Positions 21,186 to 31,631 of a stretch of 64,000 nt of DNA are shown here, piece by piece. Positions within the stretch are counted from its first letter, which is position 1. Each line of letters starts with the position of its first letter. The DNA comes from Dacryopinax spathularia. Its lineage: Eukaryota; Basidiomycota; Dacrymycetes; Dacrymycetales; Dacrymycetaceae. Location of the stretch: contig JBBPFI010000010.1 of the NCBI GenBank assembly GCA_037974965.1, positions 496,001-560,000 on the forward strand. The letters are read 5' to 3'. The notes beneath the pieces are model-generated. The model had not been told where the DNA came from and did no database searches. It saw only the letters and a program-made list of their open reading frames with translations. The position numbers and the translations under genes were made by a program.

Positions 21186-22225
21186 CTTGCCCGGTTGATG
21201 TCGACGATGACGGGATGGTCGTCGTCCGGGGAAGAGGTGGTCGACGAGGACGAACAAAGATGAGGAAGAACGATGCAAGCAGCAATCAGATAGTGTGACT
21301 GTATGCGCTCATAACCAGCTGTATGCGCATATACTCGTCGTCTTCGCTGACCGACTGATAGGAGGCAAGACGGTGAGCAAGCAAAATGAGGCGATGATGC
21401 TGCTGTATGATCCAAAGATAGCTCGTCCACCTTCAAGTTCGTATGCATTCCCCGCCTCACTTTCAGTTCGCCGGGGACGGCGTAAGGGGCGGGAGGAAGG
21501 CTATGATGCCATCATTGGTGGCTGTGCAGCTCAATATAACGGCATGGAACGCGGAGGCATCATGCCGAGGGCCTGGAATGGGCCATGCCGCAGGAGAGCC
21601 CACGGGGAACCCACCTTGTTTCGCTCCCTCCTCGACGCAGAGGAGGAATGCACTTTCTTGAACTTGGTATGGATGATTATATCTTGGAACTCGAAGTGGA
21701 GTGCAAGCACGCTCTTTGCGAACGCTGCTGAATATATTGAGCTGATATCACTCTTTGCTGGACGACCCACACTGAAGCACTACAATAGCGCAGGTGCAGG
21801 GTCGAGCCTCTGCCATATATAACGGTTCGCTGGCATCATCGCATGTTCTCCATGGAATGCAGGATGAACTTCACGTCCGGTCTTCCTCTCAGGCGACTTT
21901 ACTTTTACAAGTGACTAGGACTTTCAGAATGTCAGGGTCTATCTGCCAGCATCTCGCTGTTCTGGCCAGCTCAAATACACCAGCTCACGCAAGTCGCATA
22001 TATTCATGCTCCGATCCCCACTGTCTTCCTCCTGATGCAGCCAGCACCTCGGACAGCTCGTCCTCCTGGTGCGTCTCGCACAACACTTGGGAATACCATC
22101 ACCAGCCATGAAGGTGATCTCCTGAGGCGACACCTCACCATCTCCTGGTGGCCTTATATATCATGTTCAACTCTCTGCCCCCTCGAGCTGGCTAGGCGTC
22201 CCCTCACCCCACGCCCGCGACAACC
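21186..22225. other. Intergenic between divergent array members 2 and 3
   Basis: About 1 kb carrying both promoters. TATATA at 22155-22160 lies about 68 bp before the member 3 ATG. Open frames here are short or lack any family motif. Confidence 0.45.
22155..22160 (+). promoter_or_regulatory. TATA box of array member 3
   Basis: TATATA in CCTTATATATCATG, about 68 bp upstream of the ATG. Confidence 0.55.
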
Positions 22226-23350
22226 ATGTCATCGCTCTCCCTCCACTGGCTAGCGGTTGCCGCCCTCCTCCCTCTCGTCCAAGCGCAATGGAACTTCTCC
22301 CTCTCCACCTACCCGACCCAATGCGCCCCTCTCTCCGTCTCCTGGACCGGCGGGACCGCACCGCATACATTCACATTCCTCAGCCTTGCCGGCATAGGAA
22401 CAAACTTTAGCTCCTGGGCCTCTGGCGGGCGATACGACTTCATCCCTGACCAAGACCCGTCCGGCAACATCGAGGGAAGCTTCACGCTTCCTTTCGCGGC
22501 CGGTTCTCCGCTCGTCGTTGTTGGCTCGGACGCCTCCGGGGGTTGGGCGAGCGGAGGGACAAGCGCAGTCTACACTATTCAGCCGTCCGAGTCGGGTGAC
22601 TCGAGTTGCGTCCAAGATCAGACAGACGACTCATATCTCCAGCTCGTCCCCTTCTGGCCCGACCCGGCCACGCAATGCGAGCCCATGGTCTCCGTCTTCT
22701 GGAACGCCCAGCTACCAATAATAATCAACGTCGTCATCCCCGGCGGAGAAAGCTTCGTTGTCGAGTCGCCTCCTCTCAACACGTCCACGCCGAACGGAGG
22801 CGCGAACACGAGCGACGGCTGGGACCCGTCGATGATGTATACTCTCCTCTGGACGCTGCCGGTGCCGGAGCAGACGGAGATTGCGTACCTTGTGGAGGAT
22901 GCGGGCGGGCAGCTGTTTGTGTCGGGGTTGACGGAGGTAGGGCCGGGGAATAGCAGCTGTTTGCAGCAGCAGCAGTTTACGGTCACGGCTGCTCCTTATG
23001 CTGGTGCAGTCGCAACGGGGGTATCGACAGGTGGATCGAGCAGTTCGCACGTAGGCGCTATAGTAGGAGGCGTGGTCGGAGGAGTTGGTGGCGCTGTTCT
23101 CCTCCTGGGGCTGGGAGCGTACCTCGTCCGCCGATCTAACCGCCAAAAACGACGAGAGAAGCTCAAGCGCGCAGTGAGCATGCTCACCTACCCCCAAAGC
23201 CGGAGATCCAGATTCGAGGGAAAGGACAAGGAGGGATGGGCGAGGATGGCGGATGACTTGCCTGTTGTCGAGGGGAGCAGTTGGGATAGGGAGACGGGCG
23301 TGAGGGCGCCTAGGCCGGCGGCCAGGACAGAGCAGTTTGTTAGGGTTTAG
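22226..23350 (+). CDS. Array member 3: receptor-like membrane protein, inverted
   Basis: The only plus-strand member of the array; intronless, 374 residues. The signal peptide is MSSLSLHWLAVAALLPLVQA, then WNFSLSTYPTQCAPL. Half 1 ends VGSDASGGWASGGTS, with two extra residues in the hallmark loop. Half 2 begins TQCEPMVS, contains VIPGGESF and ends GGQLFVSGLTEV. The transmembrane helix (about 277-301) is Gly/Leu-rich. The tail of roughly 73 residues is RRSNRQKRREKLKRAVSM..., basic at first, then mixed, without the QTIG or YRDDP motifs of other members. It has therefore diverged most in its cytoplasmic part. Confidence 0.87.
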   Translation: MSSLSLHWLAVAALLPLVQAQWNFSLSTYPTQCAPLSVSWTGGTAPHTFTFLSLAGIGTNFSSWASGGRYDFIPDQDPSGNIEGSFTLPFAAGSPLVVVGSDASGGWASGGTSAVYTIQPSESGDSSCVQDQTDDSYLQLVPFWPDPATQCEPMVSVFWNAQLPIIINVVIPGGESFVVESPPLNTSTPNGGANTSDGWDPSMMYTLLWTLPVPEQTEIAYLVEDAGGQLFVSGLTEVGPGNSSCLQQQQFTVTAAPYAGAVATGVSTGGSSSSHVGAIVGGVVGGVGGAVLLLGLGAYLVRRSNRQKRREKLKRAVSMLTYPQSRRSRFEGKDKEGWARMADDLPVVEGSSWDRETGVRAPRPAARTEQFVRV

Positions 23351-23502
23351 GATGGACTTGGTTCACTTGACTGGCATTTCTTGGGGTATGTCGTATTCTA
23401 ACGTACCACACTCTTTATTCGAGACACTGATAAATACTGTGTAACTGATCGAGGTGTGTCCGGTGATCGGCATGTGACGAGCGGCCAGGTGAGAGAAGAA
23501 AA

Positions 23503-24372
23503 CTACAAGTTAAGGATGCAGACGACCAGCAACGTTACGAGACCTGCCCCTCCTGCGGTTGACCAGCCGCGGCTCGTCGTTCCAGTCGCTCCGCTGCTCT
23601 TCCGTGGCACTCCAGCGGTGGGCAACGTGGTAGGGCTAGCGCTGATCGTGCTCTGAGGATTGCAGGATGCGTCCGTGCCAGGCTGGACGGTCATCAACGG
23701 CGTGACGAAGTGATGTCCGTTCCCGTCGTCGAAGATGAAGGATACGATCGTGCCCGCCGTCAGCCGTATAGGCCAGCTATACGTGCCGTTCGAGCTACTC
23801 GACGTGTTGAAGCCCGTCTGGTAGCTCTGGCCGAGTGGGACGATGGTGTCGATCCAGAATGCCGGGATCGCGGTGTTTTTCAACTGGATATAACCTTGAC
23901 CGCATTCGGTGATGTTCGTGCTGAACCCTGCGAGGTAGGACAGGTAGTCCGTGTTGTTGGGCCCGGGAGAGGTGTCACAGCCAGGAAGCAAAGGAGCTTG
24001 CTCCGGTTGGACGACAAACACTTCGCTCGTTCCACCGGTGCCGAATCCCGTCGAATCGCTGCCGATTATGACGAAAGGTGTGAAGCCGAAGTAGTTGCTT
24101 CCCACACCGGCGTTCCCGCTCGAGTCTGCCTTGTCGAAGTTGTCAGAGATCACTACACCCGAGGACCAGGAGGAGATGTTCGAGACTTGGTCCGGAGCGA
24201 CATCGGGCATATGGGCGAACATGAAGCTGTAGGGCGCTGTACCGCCTGACCATGCCAGGTTTATGCCGATGCATGTTTGGGGTTGTTCGGTCAGGGAGAA
24301 CGACCAGGCCCTGGAAACCACAGGATACAACAGTGCTGCCAAGAGAGCAGCACATAGCGTTGAGCAGCGCAT
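23503..24372 (-). CDS. Array member 4: tail-less, GPI-like form
   Basis: Intronless, 289 residues from ATG 24372, where the signal peptide MRCSTLCAALLAALLYPVVSRA starts. Half 1 begins WSFSLTEQPQTCIGI and ends IIGSDSTGFGTGGTSE. Half 2 contains ITECGQGYIQ, DTIVPLGQSY and DGNGHHFVTPLMTV. The protein ends in a small-residue stretch and a hydrophobic segment (GGAGLVTLLVVCILNL) with no cytoplasmic tail, the pattern of a GPI-anchor signal. Closest to member 5. A TATATC element lies about 95 bp upstream. Confidence 0.83.
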   Translation of the reverse strand: MRCSTLCAALLAALLYPVVSRAWSFSLTEQPQTCIGINLAWSGGTAPYSFMFAHMPDVAPDQVSNISSWSSGVVISDNFDKADSSGNAGVGSNYFGFTPFVIIGSDSTGFGTGGTSEVFVVQPEQAPLLPGCDTSPGPNNTDYLSYLAGFSTNITECGQGYIQLKNTAIPAFWIDTIVPLGQSYQTGFNTSSSSNGTYSWPIRLTAGTIVSFIFDDGNGHHFVTPLMTVQPGTDASCNPQSTISASPTTLPTAGVPRKSSGATGTTSRGWSTAGGAGLVTLLVVCILNL

Positions 24373-25331
24373 GTCGGACAGCAGAGGATGGATCCTGCAG
24401 ACGGGGGCGCGAGGGGTCGGTCGGGCGACCTGTTTTGCGCCTCTTCGAGTATGTATAGTCCCGAGATATACACCTCTGATGTCGATGCTATGCAGCAGAG
24501 CTTGAGCACACTCTACATTTCCGGAGGCAGGGTGCTCCGTGTATTCCAGCGCGCTGAAGGTGTGACAGACCACATGCTGTCCCTGATAGTAAACCTTGGT
24601 TGATGATCGAGAAGACGCTCACGAAGGGATGTTTTGATGTGATTGAGGCCCGATTCGGTACCAGATGAGACGGATCACGATCTGCTTCCTGATTGGACGG
24701 TTCGCCGCACGGCCACCAAACGTCGGTTGCGCGCGCACACCACGAACAACTGAGCTCGCGGCCAGTTCGAGACCGTTTTAGCTCGGTCCAAGGAAGATCA
24801 ACAACTTCTTGTCCACCTCAAGAGATTCCTCCTTCATCCGTATCCTAAGACGAGAAGACAGGTTCGGCCGAGAAATGTGGGAGCAACGACTCGTGGATAG
24901 TTTACGAGCATGAATCTTGCTCCGCTCGACAAAAGTGCCGATGCCGGTCAAGGCTGCGGAGCCGGCGCCTGATAGGGATGCAAGCTTGTAACGAGGCAGC
25001 GTTCTCCAAAGCCTCCAATAATGCGCACGCGAGCGCGTGTTGCCGAATGACAAGCTTTTGAGGCGTGCTTCGTGGAGTCATTGCTTGCCTTTTCAAGCCT
25101 CCTTGCCAGGGTGTTGGTGTTGATCACAGGGAAGAGTCTTCGGATACCATGGCCAGTGCATTGCCGAGTTAGCGGGGCTGAAGCATTGCACCGCTGCGGA
25201 ATGACTGGATCTCTTGGCGTCGTTCCTTTATGGCAATTCTCACACAACAAGGTAGGGTGGATGAGATTGTTTTGTAGACCTCAGGCTGTATGACACTCGG
25301 CTACCTCCTAAGGTGACCGGCGCAGGCTTCA
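24373..25331. other. Intergenic between members 4 and 5
   Basis: Nearly 1 kb, with the member 4 promoter and no supported gene. No remnant of an array paralog was seen in any frame. Confidence 0.4.
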
Positions 25332-26210
25332 TCACGACAAAAGATACAATATGGCAACTCCGACCACGGCGGCCTCGATGCCTCGTCTCTGTATGGCACT
25401 AGGAGCGCTCTGCCGTTCCGTCCCGCTCCACTTGTTCGGTGCTTCTCCAGGAGTGGGTAAGGCTGAGGGCGCCGAGTCGCTCATCGTGCTCGCCGGGTTG
25501 CAGGACGCATTTGCGCTTCGCTGGACGGTCAACAAAGGTGTGACGAAGGCAAGTCCACTTCCATTGTCGAATATGTAGAATACTTTCGTCCCCGCCGTAA
25601 GGGTTACAGGCCACGTGAACGTCCAGTTCTGGACTGCGGCTATGAAGTGGGTTCGCGAACTCGAGCCAAGCGGCACGATCGTATCGATCCAGAAGGAGGA
25701 AGAAGATGACTCGGAACTGTTCTTGAACCGGATATAGCCTTCGCCACACTCGGTAAGGTTCGTGCTGAAATCTTCCAGATAGGAAAGGTAGTCCGTGTTG
25801 TTCGGACGTGGAGCGAGCAAGCAGTCCGGTCGGAAGGGCGGTTGCGCAGGCAAAACGGTAAACACTTCGCTCGTTCCGCCGATGCCGTACCCGGTCGCAT
25901 CGCTCCCGATAATCACGAGAGGAGTGAATCCGACATAATTGCTGAATGCAGGCGTGTAACCAGTGGGATCCGTGTTGTTCCAGCTGTAAGAGAGAGCCTT
26001 TCCAGACGACCACGCGGAAATGTTCGAGACTTGATCCGATGGCACTTCCGGGATGTGTGCAAACGTAAAGGTGTACGGAGGGCTACCCCCCGAGAAGCCC
26101 ATGTCCATGTCCAGACATGTCTCCGGTTGCTGCAATAGTGAAAACGACCAGGCATTGCAAAGCAAGGCATAACTCCCCGAGAGCATGACCGGGAGGGCTG
26201 TATAGCGCAT
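25332..26210 (-). CDS. Array member 5: tail-less, GPI-like form
   Basis: Intronless, 292 residues from ATG 26210 (signal peptide MRYTALPVMLSGSYALLCNA). It is the sister of member 4: WSFSLLQQPETC, FSGGSPPYTFTFAHIP, IIGSDATGYGIGGTSE, LTECGEGYI, DTIVPLGSS and NGSGLAFVTPLLTV. The C-terminus (RRGIEAAVVGVAILYLLS) is a short hydrophobic end with no tail, consistent with GPI attachment. A TATA-like GTATACATAA lies about 55 bp upstream, which fits this start rather than an in-frame codon 108 bp further out. Confidence 0.83.
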   Translation of the reverse strand: MRYTALPVMLSGSYALLCNAWSFSLLQQPETCLDMDMGFSGGSPPYTFTFAHIPEVPSDQVSNISAWSSGKALSYSWNNTDPTGYTPAFSNYVGFTPLVIIGSDATGYGIGGTSEVFTVLPAQPPFRPDCLLAPRPNNTDYLSYLEDFSTNLTECGEGYIRFKNSSESSSSSFWIDTIVPLGSSSRTHFIAAVQNWTFTWPVTLTAGTKVFYIFDNGSGLAFVTPLLTVQRSANASCNPASTMSDSAPSALPTPGEAPNKWSGTERQSAPSAIQRRGIEAAVVGVAILYLLS

Positions 26211-26890
26211 GCTGGGTGAATGGCGACGGACCCCTATACGAAGCTGGCGGATAGCCTTCGTTATGTATACTTGGTGTACCAACTCCAAGGTAGCGCATGT
26301 GTACTGGAGCGAAAGCACGGCGCCCCTCGCGACGGGGCAGTCATTCTGTTACTTGATTGCGCCTTACGGAGAGGCATCATCGCGATTCACTGCCCTTCAG
26401 ACTTCCTGGTTGATAGCCGTCCCTTTGGCAGATCATTCTTGAACGCTGGAAGATTAACAGAAGTTGTATTCCAAGAGCTCTGATGTTGTCTTATCGCTGA
26501 GCCGGCGGCAGGTTTAGGCAATCAAGATGGCGGCTGGAATAGAGGTGATCTGCATAGCCACTGATGAGACACGATCCGCTAAAAAGAGTATCGAGGAGCT
26601 TTCGGACGCGTCATCGCCTCCTACGGTCTCTTCTGTCACCTTCCGGTTTACTGTAAAGCGTGTCGCCCGAACCAGATATCCCCGATGCATCTGCGCATTG
26701 GACATGTTTGACTTGAACTACTATACATACAGTGTTCCGGACTTACAACAGTTGAGTGGCAAGACGTTCGTACTACTGTAGTGATAAAAAACAGAAAATC
26801 AGTAGCAGCTATCTTATCATATGGAAACGTGGATCAAGGTCGGAAGGAGTAAAGGCGAGAAAAGAAAACAGAGTCGGACGTGACGCTATT
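26211..26890. other. Intergenic between members 5 and 6
   Basis: 680 bp, no supported gene; contains the member 5 promoter and the 3' flank of member 6. An 84-codon plus frame at 26527-26781 has no recognisable features. Confidence 0.4.
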
Positions 26891-27913
26891 TTATGGTTCG
26901 TCCTTTTCGTTCTCACCCTTGGCTTCCCCCCAGCTCGTCGCATCCAACTTCTCTGAAGTATCATGTTTCCACACCGCCATGCCAATGGACTGCTGTGCTA
27001 GCCTCCTCTTCTTCATGTTGCGCCGCCTGAGAAGGTACAACACAGCAATGACGAGCAAGGCTACCCCCACCACGCAACCCAAGACGATGCCAACGATCAT
27101 TCCTGTCCGGTTCTTGGTATTTGATTGCGTCGGGCAATCGAGGTAGGGCACGAGCTGGCTGACGAGTTGAGGGATACTGGGGAAGTTTATGCCGATGATG
27201 CCAAACACATCGATACCGATGACGATAGCAATCTCCTGGCCGACCTCTGCGACCACGCTCCAGTTCACGGGTAAGTATTGGTCTGCGTAAGTCGGATCAT
27301 TTGCGTGTGTGTTGGTCACGTATTCCCGGTAGCTTCGACCGCCAGGTACAATGGTATCCACCGTAATCGCGCCTATTATGTCGCCTCGGTATGTGAAACT
27401 GCTCTCCGTGCATGCATTAAACATCGTCGGCAAGTTGTGGAAGCCATCTAGTGCGGCCGAGGTATTGTAGGCCGGAAGGGGAAGGGTGCAGTTGGCCTCA
27501 CCCGTAGGCGAGGCGACCACCGTCAAGATGTCGCTCGTCCCGCCGGTCGCGAATCCGTCCGCATCGCTGCCCACGATGACCACACGGGATCCGACAGCGT
27601 TCGGCCCGAAGGACCAGTTGAATGACTGCTGCATCGGTGTCTCAACGGTCTCGAGTGACACGTTTGGAGGAAGGTTGGCATCGGGAATCTCGATCCAGGG
27701 GAATGCAACATTCCACGCCGAATAGTTACTTGCTTCGGCGCTGCCTTCAGGCGGGAATTGCATGAATTGGAAGTGCCGAGGAGGGGAGCCGCCAGTGTAG
27801 TTGATAGTAATGGTATTGCACTCTGTAAGATCGCCCACCACAGAGAAATTCCATGCGAGGGACGCAGGAATGCTGGACAGGGCGAGGACGAGCAAGGCGG
27901 ACGTGCGAGCCAT
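26891..27913 (-). CDS. Array member 6: receptor-like membrane protein with tail
   Basis: Intronless, 340 residues from ATG 27913 (MARTSALLVLALSSIPASLA). It belongs to the subgroup of members 6, 7, 9 and 10 (WNFSVVGxxTxC, GGSPPxxFxFxQFPP, Y-P-W/Y-x-x-I, FTYRGDxxGxIxxDTIVPGGRSYR, YANQY-like blocks). Hallmark: VGSDADGFATGGTSD. The helix (about 271-295; MIVGIVLGCVVGVALLVIAV) is followed by a 45-residue tail RRRNMKKRRLAQQSIGMAVW... that ends KGENEKDEP, without YRDDP. TATAAA on the minus strand at 27964-27969 is 51 bp upstream. Confidence 0.87.
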   Translation of the reverse strand: MARTSALLVLALSSIPASLAWNFSVVGDLTECNTITINYTGGSPPRHFQFMQFPPEGSAEASNYSAWNVAFPWIEIPDANLPPNVSLETVETPMQQSFNWSFGPNAVGSRVVIVGSDADGFATGGTSDILTVVASPTGEANCTLPLPAYNTSAALDGFHNLPTMFNACTESSFTYRGDIIGAITVDTIVPGGRSYREYVTNTHANDPTYADQYLPVNWSVVAEVGQEIAIVIGIDVFGIIGINFPSIPQLVSQLVPYLDCPTQSNTKNRTGMIVGIVLGCVVGVALLVIAVLYLLRRRNMKKRRLAQQSIGMAVWKHDTSEKLDATSWGEAKGENEKDEP

Positions 27914-28475
27914 TGGATGGAATGCGAATGACGGATGGTCAACATCTACCTGCCTGTAGGTCATTTATAAAATATTTCCTCATAGCGGAGGTAGGCTACT
28001 CCCGGTGTGCCAATTCTTCGCGGAAGTAGAGATGTCGTAGAACACAGCATCATGCAGTGAGGTCATCGCCATCCAGTCGGCTCAGTGGAGCGCAAGAGTA
28101 CTTTTATGCACTTGCGAAAGGAGGTACCCCATGTCAACAGATGATCCGGGTGCCGAGTCAAACGAGATTCCAATATAGGTCGGAATATTGCCCAGTGTGC
28201 GTCAGTACGCGCGCCAGAAGTTCGTGCACAACAAGGCGTTCTGATCCTCCCGGGTGTGGCTGTTCATGCCTTGCGCTGGCACCTTGAGGCGATTGGCTCT
28301 AGGGGGCAAGGGGTCAACAATGACATTATACAACAAACACAGTGAAGAGCAGAAGTAAACCGCACAAGTCACCGTACAAGTCATGCTACAGTGGTTCAAC
28401 CGGAAAGTAGTCTGTTGGAATATCAGAAATGTGCGAAGAAGAAAACTATCGCAGTCCGACGATACGTCATTGTAG
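27914..28475. other. Intergenic between members 6 and 7
   Basis: 560 bp with the member 6 TATA box; no supported gene. Confidence 0.4.
27964..27969 (-). promoter_or_regulatory. TATA box of array member 6
   Basis: TATAAA on the minus strand, 51 bp upstream of the ATG at 27913. Confidence 0.6.
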
Positions 28476-29474
28476 TCACGTTGCTTCCTCCGGCTCGTCC
28501 CTATATCCCTTGCCCCAACTCTGCGGGTTCAGGCGATCCGGCTGATTGTGTTTCCATACGACCAGACCTATGGCCTGCTGCGACTTCCTCCTTTTCTTGA
28601 TGTTGTGCCTCCTGACCAGGTACAACACCCCAGCGACGAAGAGCCCCACGCCGAAAACACAGCCCAAGGTGATCCCAACGATCACGGGCGTCCAGCTCAT
28701 CGTATCTTCATATGGTGGGCAATCCAGGTAGGCGGGCATAAGCTGGCTGACGCGCACCGGCGTGCTTCCGACCACATTGAGGACCAGAGCGACCAGGTCG
28801 CCAATTTCGTCAGCGCTGATGCTCCAGTTGATACTAGGCAGATATTGGTTTGCGTAGCTCGGGTCGTTCTCGTGCGAGGTGTTGAATGAAAGTCGATAGC
28901 TTCTCCCACCAGGGACGATCGTGTCGATCGAGATTGGACCAATGAGATCGCCTCGATAGGTGAAGTTGCTCTCGACACATTCGTTGGCATCCGTGGGGAG
29001 GTCACGGAATGCGCTAAGCGCGTCGGTTTCGTTCATCAACTGTGTAGGAAGAGAGCAGTTTGCGGTCGCGTTGGTGGAATTGGCAATCGTCAACACCTCG
29101 CTCGTGCCGCCCGTTGCGAACCCGTCGGCGTCGCTCCCCACGATGACCATGCGCGAGCCCCCTGCGGCTGAGCCGAATGGCCAATCCAGCGTCTTCGTCA
29201 ATATCTCCGCCGCGCCGTTGGAGACGCCGCTAGCGGTGTCGAAGTCGTATATCTGGATCCATGGGTATGCGACGTTCCAGTCCGAAAAGTTGTTCGCAGC
29301 GGCGCTGTTGTTCGGCGGGAACTGGATGAACTCGAACGCCCATGGTGGGCTACCACCCGTGAAGTTGAGCGTGATAGGCTGACATACGGTGGGTTCACCG
29401 ACGACGGAGAACGTCCATGCCAACGACGTCGGCAGCACCGCCAATGCCATGCCAAGCCAGTATGGGGAAGTCAT
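28476..29474 (-). CDS. Array member 7: receptor-like membrane protein with tail
   Basis: Intronless, 332 residues from ATG 29474 (MTSPYWLGMALAVLPTSLA), favoured over an in-frame ATG 33 bp upstream by the signal peptide and by a TATA element at 29523-29530. Ectodomain: WTFSVVGEPTVCQPI, VGSDADGFATGGTSE, VESNFTYRGDLIGPIS, DTIVPGGRSYR. Helix about residues 263-287 (VIVGITLGCVFGVGLFVAGV). The 45-residue tail RRHNIKKRRKSQQAIGLVVW... ends GKGYRDDPEEAT. Its ectodomain is very similar to member 10, which lacks the tail, so the two differ mainly in C-terminal form. Confidence 0.88.
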   Translation of the reverse strand: MTSPYWLGMALAVLPTSLAWTFSVVGEPTVCQPITLNFTGGSPPWAFEFIQFPPNNSAAANNFSDWNVAYPWIQIYDFDTASGVSNGAAEILTKTLDWPFGSAAGGSRMVIVGSDADGFATGGTSEVLTIANSTNATANCSLPTQLMNETDALSAFRDLPTDANECVESNFTYRGDLIGPISIDTIVPGGRSYRLSFNTSHENDPSYANQYLPSINWSISADEIGDLVALVLNVVGSTPVRVSQLMPAYLDCPPYEDTMSWTPVIVGITLGCVFGVGLFVAGVLYLVRRHNIKKRRKSQQAIGLVVWKHNQPDRLNPQSWGKGYRDEPEEAT

Positions 29475-30006
29475 GGACGGCGAGAGAGCAGCGGTCGACT
29501 TGAGCAACGAGCACGAGCATCAGATATAAGCGTCTCCATACGCAGTAAGGAGTCGTTCAGAAGTCAACACTCGCATTATTGCCGATTGGTCGGACCACGG
29601 AAAGCAGCTTATTGTTGAACACGAGGCCGACGTTCACACGGACGCCGAGAGTGGAGGGCGGACCAGGACTGCGCCGAGCTGCGCCGATATTCTGCAAACT
29701 CCGCATCGGACGGAATGCATTTGTCCAATCGATTGTCGTGACCGTCTCCCATCAACATACCAGTAAATGTGCCAATACAATATGCGCCAATATGTTCTGT
29801 TCCTGATATACTCAGGCAGGACTAGTACATCCGGCCGAGATGCATGGCCTCCGTCAAAACCATCCGATGACTACTGTAGCACTATCTTTTGTACAACAAC
29901 AATCGAAACATGGATATAAAGTGTACAACCTAGAACCGTAATGCAACATAATCTACAAGAATGAGAGTTCGCGAAAAGATCATCCCATAGCAAAGTGGTC
30001 GACGTG
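29475..30006. other. Intergenic between members 7 and 8
   Basis: 530 bp, no supported gene; carries the member 7 promoter. Confidence 0.4.
29523..29530 (-). promoter_or_regulatory. TATA element of array member 7
   Basis: CTTATATC on the minus strand, about 50 bp upstream of ATG 29474; supports that start. Confidence 0.5.
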
Positions 30007-31080
30007 TTACATCCCCTCCTCCGGGTCGTCCCTGTAGCCCTTCCCCCAACTTCCCCTCTCCAGCTTCACGGGTGCCGAGTGTCTCCATACTGTCATCCCA
30101 ATCGCCTGCTGGGCGGCTCTCCTCTTCCTCTTATTGTACATCCTTAGTAAAACCATCGCCAGAGCGGCGATAGCGAGGGTGCCAAACACACCGCCCACGA
30201 CACCACCAGCAATCGGGCCCGCTTTGCTCGACCCTCCCGGTGCAGGTGCGGTGGATGATGACGGTGTCGAGCTCGATGCCGCCCCAGTGGCCGTCGGTGT
30301 AGACCCGGCCGTAGCGCCGATGGCATCGCAGTCCCAGGCTCCCGGCTGAACGGTCATCAACTGACTGACGAGCACCGGCGCTCCTCCCTTATCGCCCAAA
30401 ACGAACGCGACCTCAGTCCCCTCCGTAACGTGCACTTGCCAGGAGATCGGGATATACCAGTCCGCCGCGTCCGTCTCGTTAATGCGAGTGTTGTTCGCCT
30501 CGGTTCGGTAGCTCGTGCCGAGCGGGATGATCGTGTCGGCCGTTATGGGCCCTTGAAGCGCGCCGTTGTACATCGCGTTCGCCATTTCGCACTGGGAGAC
30601 GCTGGTGGGATAGGCATGGAAGGCGGCTTGCGCTGCGGTCTCGTTACCTCCAGATTGGAAATAGCAGCTCGAGTCGTTGCTCGAACCGATGGAGAGGATT
30701 CCCGTTGTACCGCCGGTGCCGTATCCCGTTGCATCGGATCCGACTACGACTATACGCGACCCGCTGGTGAAGGGCAGGATGACGCTCTCAACCACCGGTG
30801 CGGAGGAGGACGAGACGGGCGAGGGGAGTTCGAGCGATAGGATGGATGCGCGGCCGGTTGCGGAAGTCCAGAGGGAGCTGTTGGTCGCATTCGGAGAGGA
30901 TGATGGCGGGAATTGGAGGAAGGTGAAAGTGTATGGGTTAACCCCGCCTGTGATTTGGAGTTCGAGGGGTTGACATTGTGCGGGCGCAGGAGGAAGGGAA
31001 AAGGACCATCCATAGGCTTGACGAAAGCCGCAGAGGGCACAGAGTGCGAGAAGCAGTGAGATGCCAAGTCCGAAGGACAT
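30007..31080 (-). CDS. Array member 8: receptor-like membrane protein with tail
   Basis: Intronless, 357 residues. Signal peptide MSFGLGISLLLALCALCG, then WSFSLPPAPAQCQPL. Half 1 ends VGSDATGYGTGGTTG. Half 2 begins SQCEMANA, contains DTIIPLGTSYR and ends APVLVSQLMTV. The stalk is Ser/Thr/Pro/Gly-rich; the helix is around 287-312 (AGPIAGGVVGGVFGTLAIAAL). The 45-residue tail RMYNKRKRRAAQQAIGMTVW... ends GKGYRDDPEEGM, nearly the same as member 7. Unlike most members, no TATA element is evident within 100 bp of the start. Confidence 0.87.
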   Translation of the reverse strand: MSFGLGISLLLALCALCGFRQAYGWSFSLPPAPAQCQPLELQITGGVNPYTFTFLQFPPSSSPNATNSSLWTSATGRASILSLELPSPVSSSSAPVVESVILPFTSGSRIVVVGSDATGYGTGGTTGILSIGSSNDSSCYFQSGGNETAAQAAFHAYPTSVSQCEMANAMYNGALQGPITADTIIPLGTSYRTEANNTRINETDAADWYIPISWQVHVTEGTEVAFVLGDKGGAPVLVSQLMTVQPGAWDCDAIGATAGSTPTATGAASSSTPSSSTAPAPGGSSKAGPIAGGVVGGVFGTLAIAALAMVLLRMYNKRKRRAAQQAIGMTVWRHSAPVKLERGSWGKGYRDDPEEGM

Positions 31081-31631
31081 TCTTCCTGTCGCAGTCGTAC
31101 CCCTCGAAAGGGGAACGATGGTAAACTAGTCCAGGGTGTACGCTATCATTGCGTAGGAGAGACCGTCTTATTACCCCTGACCACTGTCTTCTCGTGAGGA
31201 GCGCCAGACAATAGAATGCGGGGCATGGGCCAGCGATGACGATATGCAGCCTTATCTGTGCTGCGGTCATGTGCTTCCTCCGCACGGTCACAGCAACTTC
31301 GTCTGGTCCTCACGGAAATATAGCAAGAACAACTCAAGACTGAGCCTTGCTTGGACATCGACATGGATCGGAGATATCACTATGAATAATACGACTTTCC
31401 AATATAGCTCAGCGTGAGACTCGACAACCCGGCTCCGAAGCGTGCCTCGCTCACGCTCGGAATGGTCACATTTTTGAAGATCCAGCACATCAACGGTTCG
31501 TGGCGGCTGGATACGGTCGGTGCTTGGTGAACATCGATCAGCAGTCGAGCGTTCGATGAAGAGCATACTGATTCAGTCTAGGTCCTACAGATATACTTGT
31601 ATACGTCGTTCCGAAGTCCGTACAGTCAGGA
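31081..31631. other. Intergenic between members 8 and 9
   Basis: 550 bp, no supported gene or array remnant. Confidence 0.4.
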
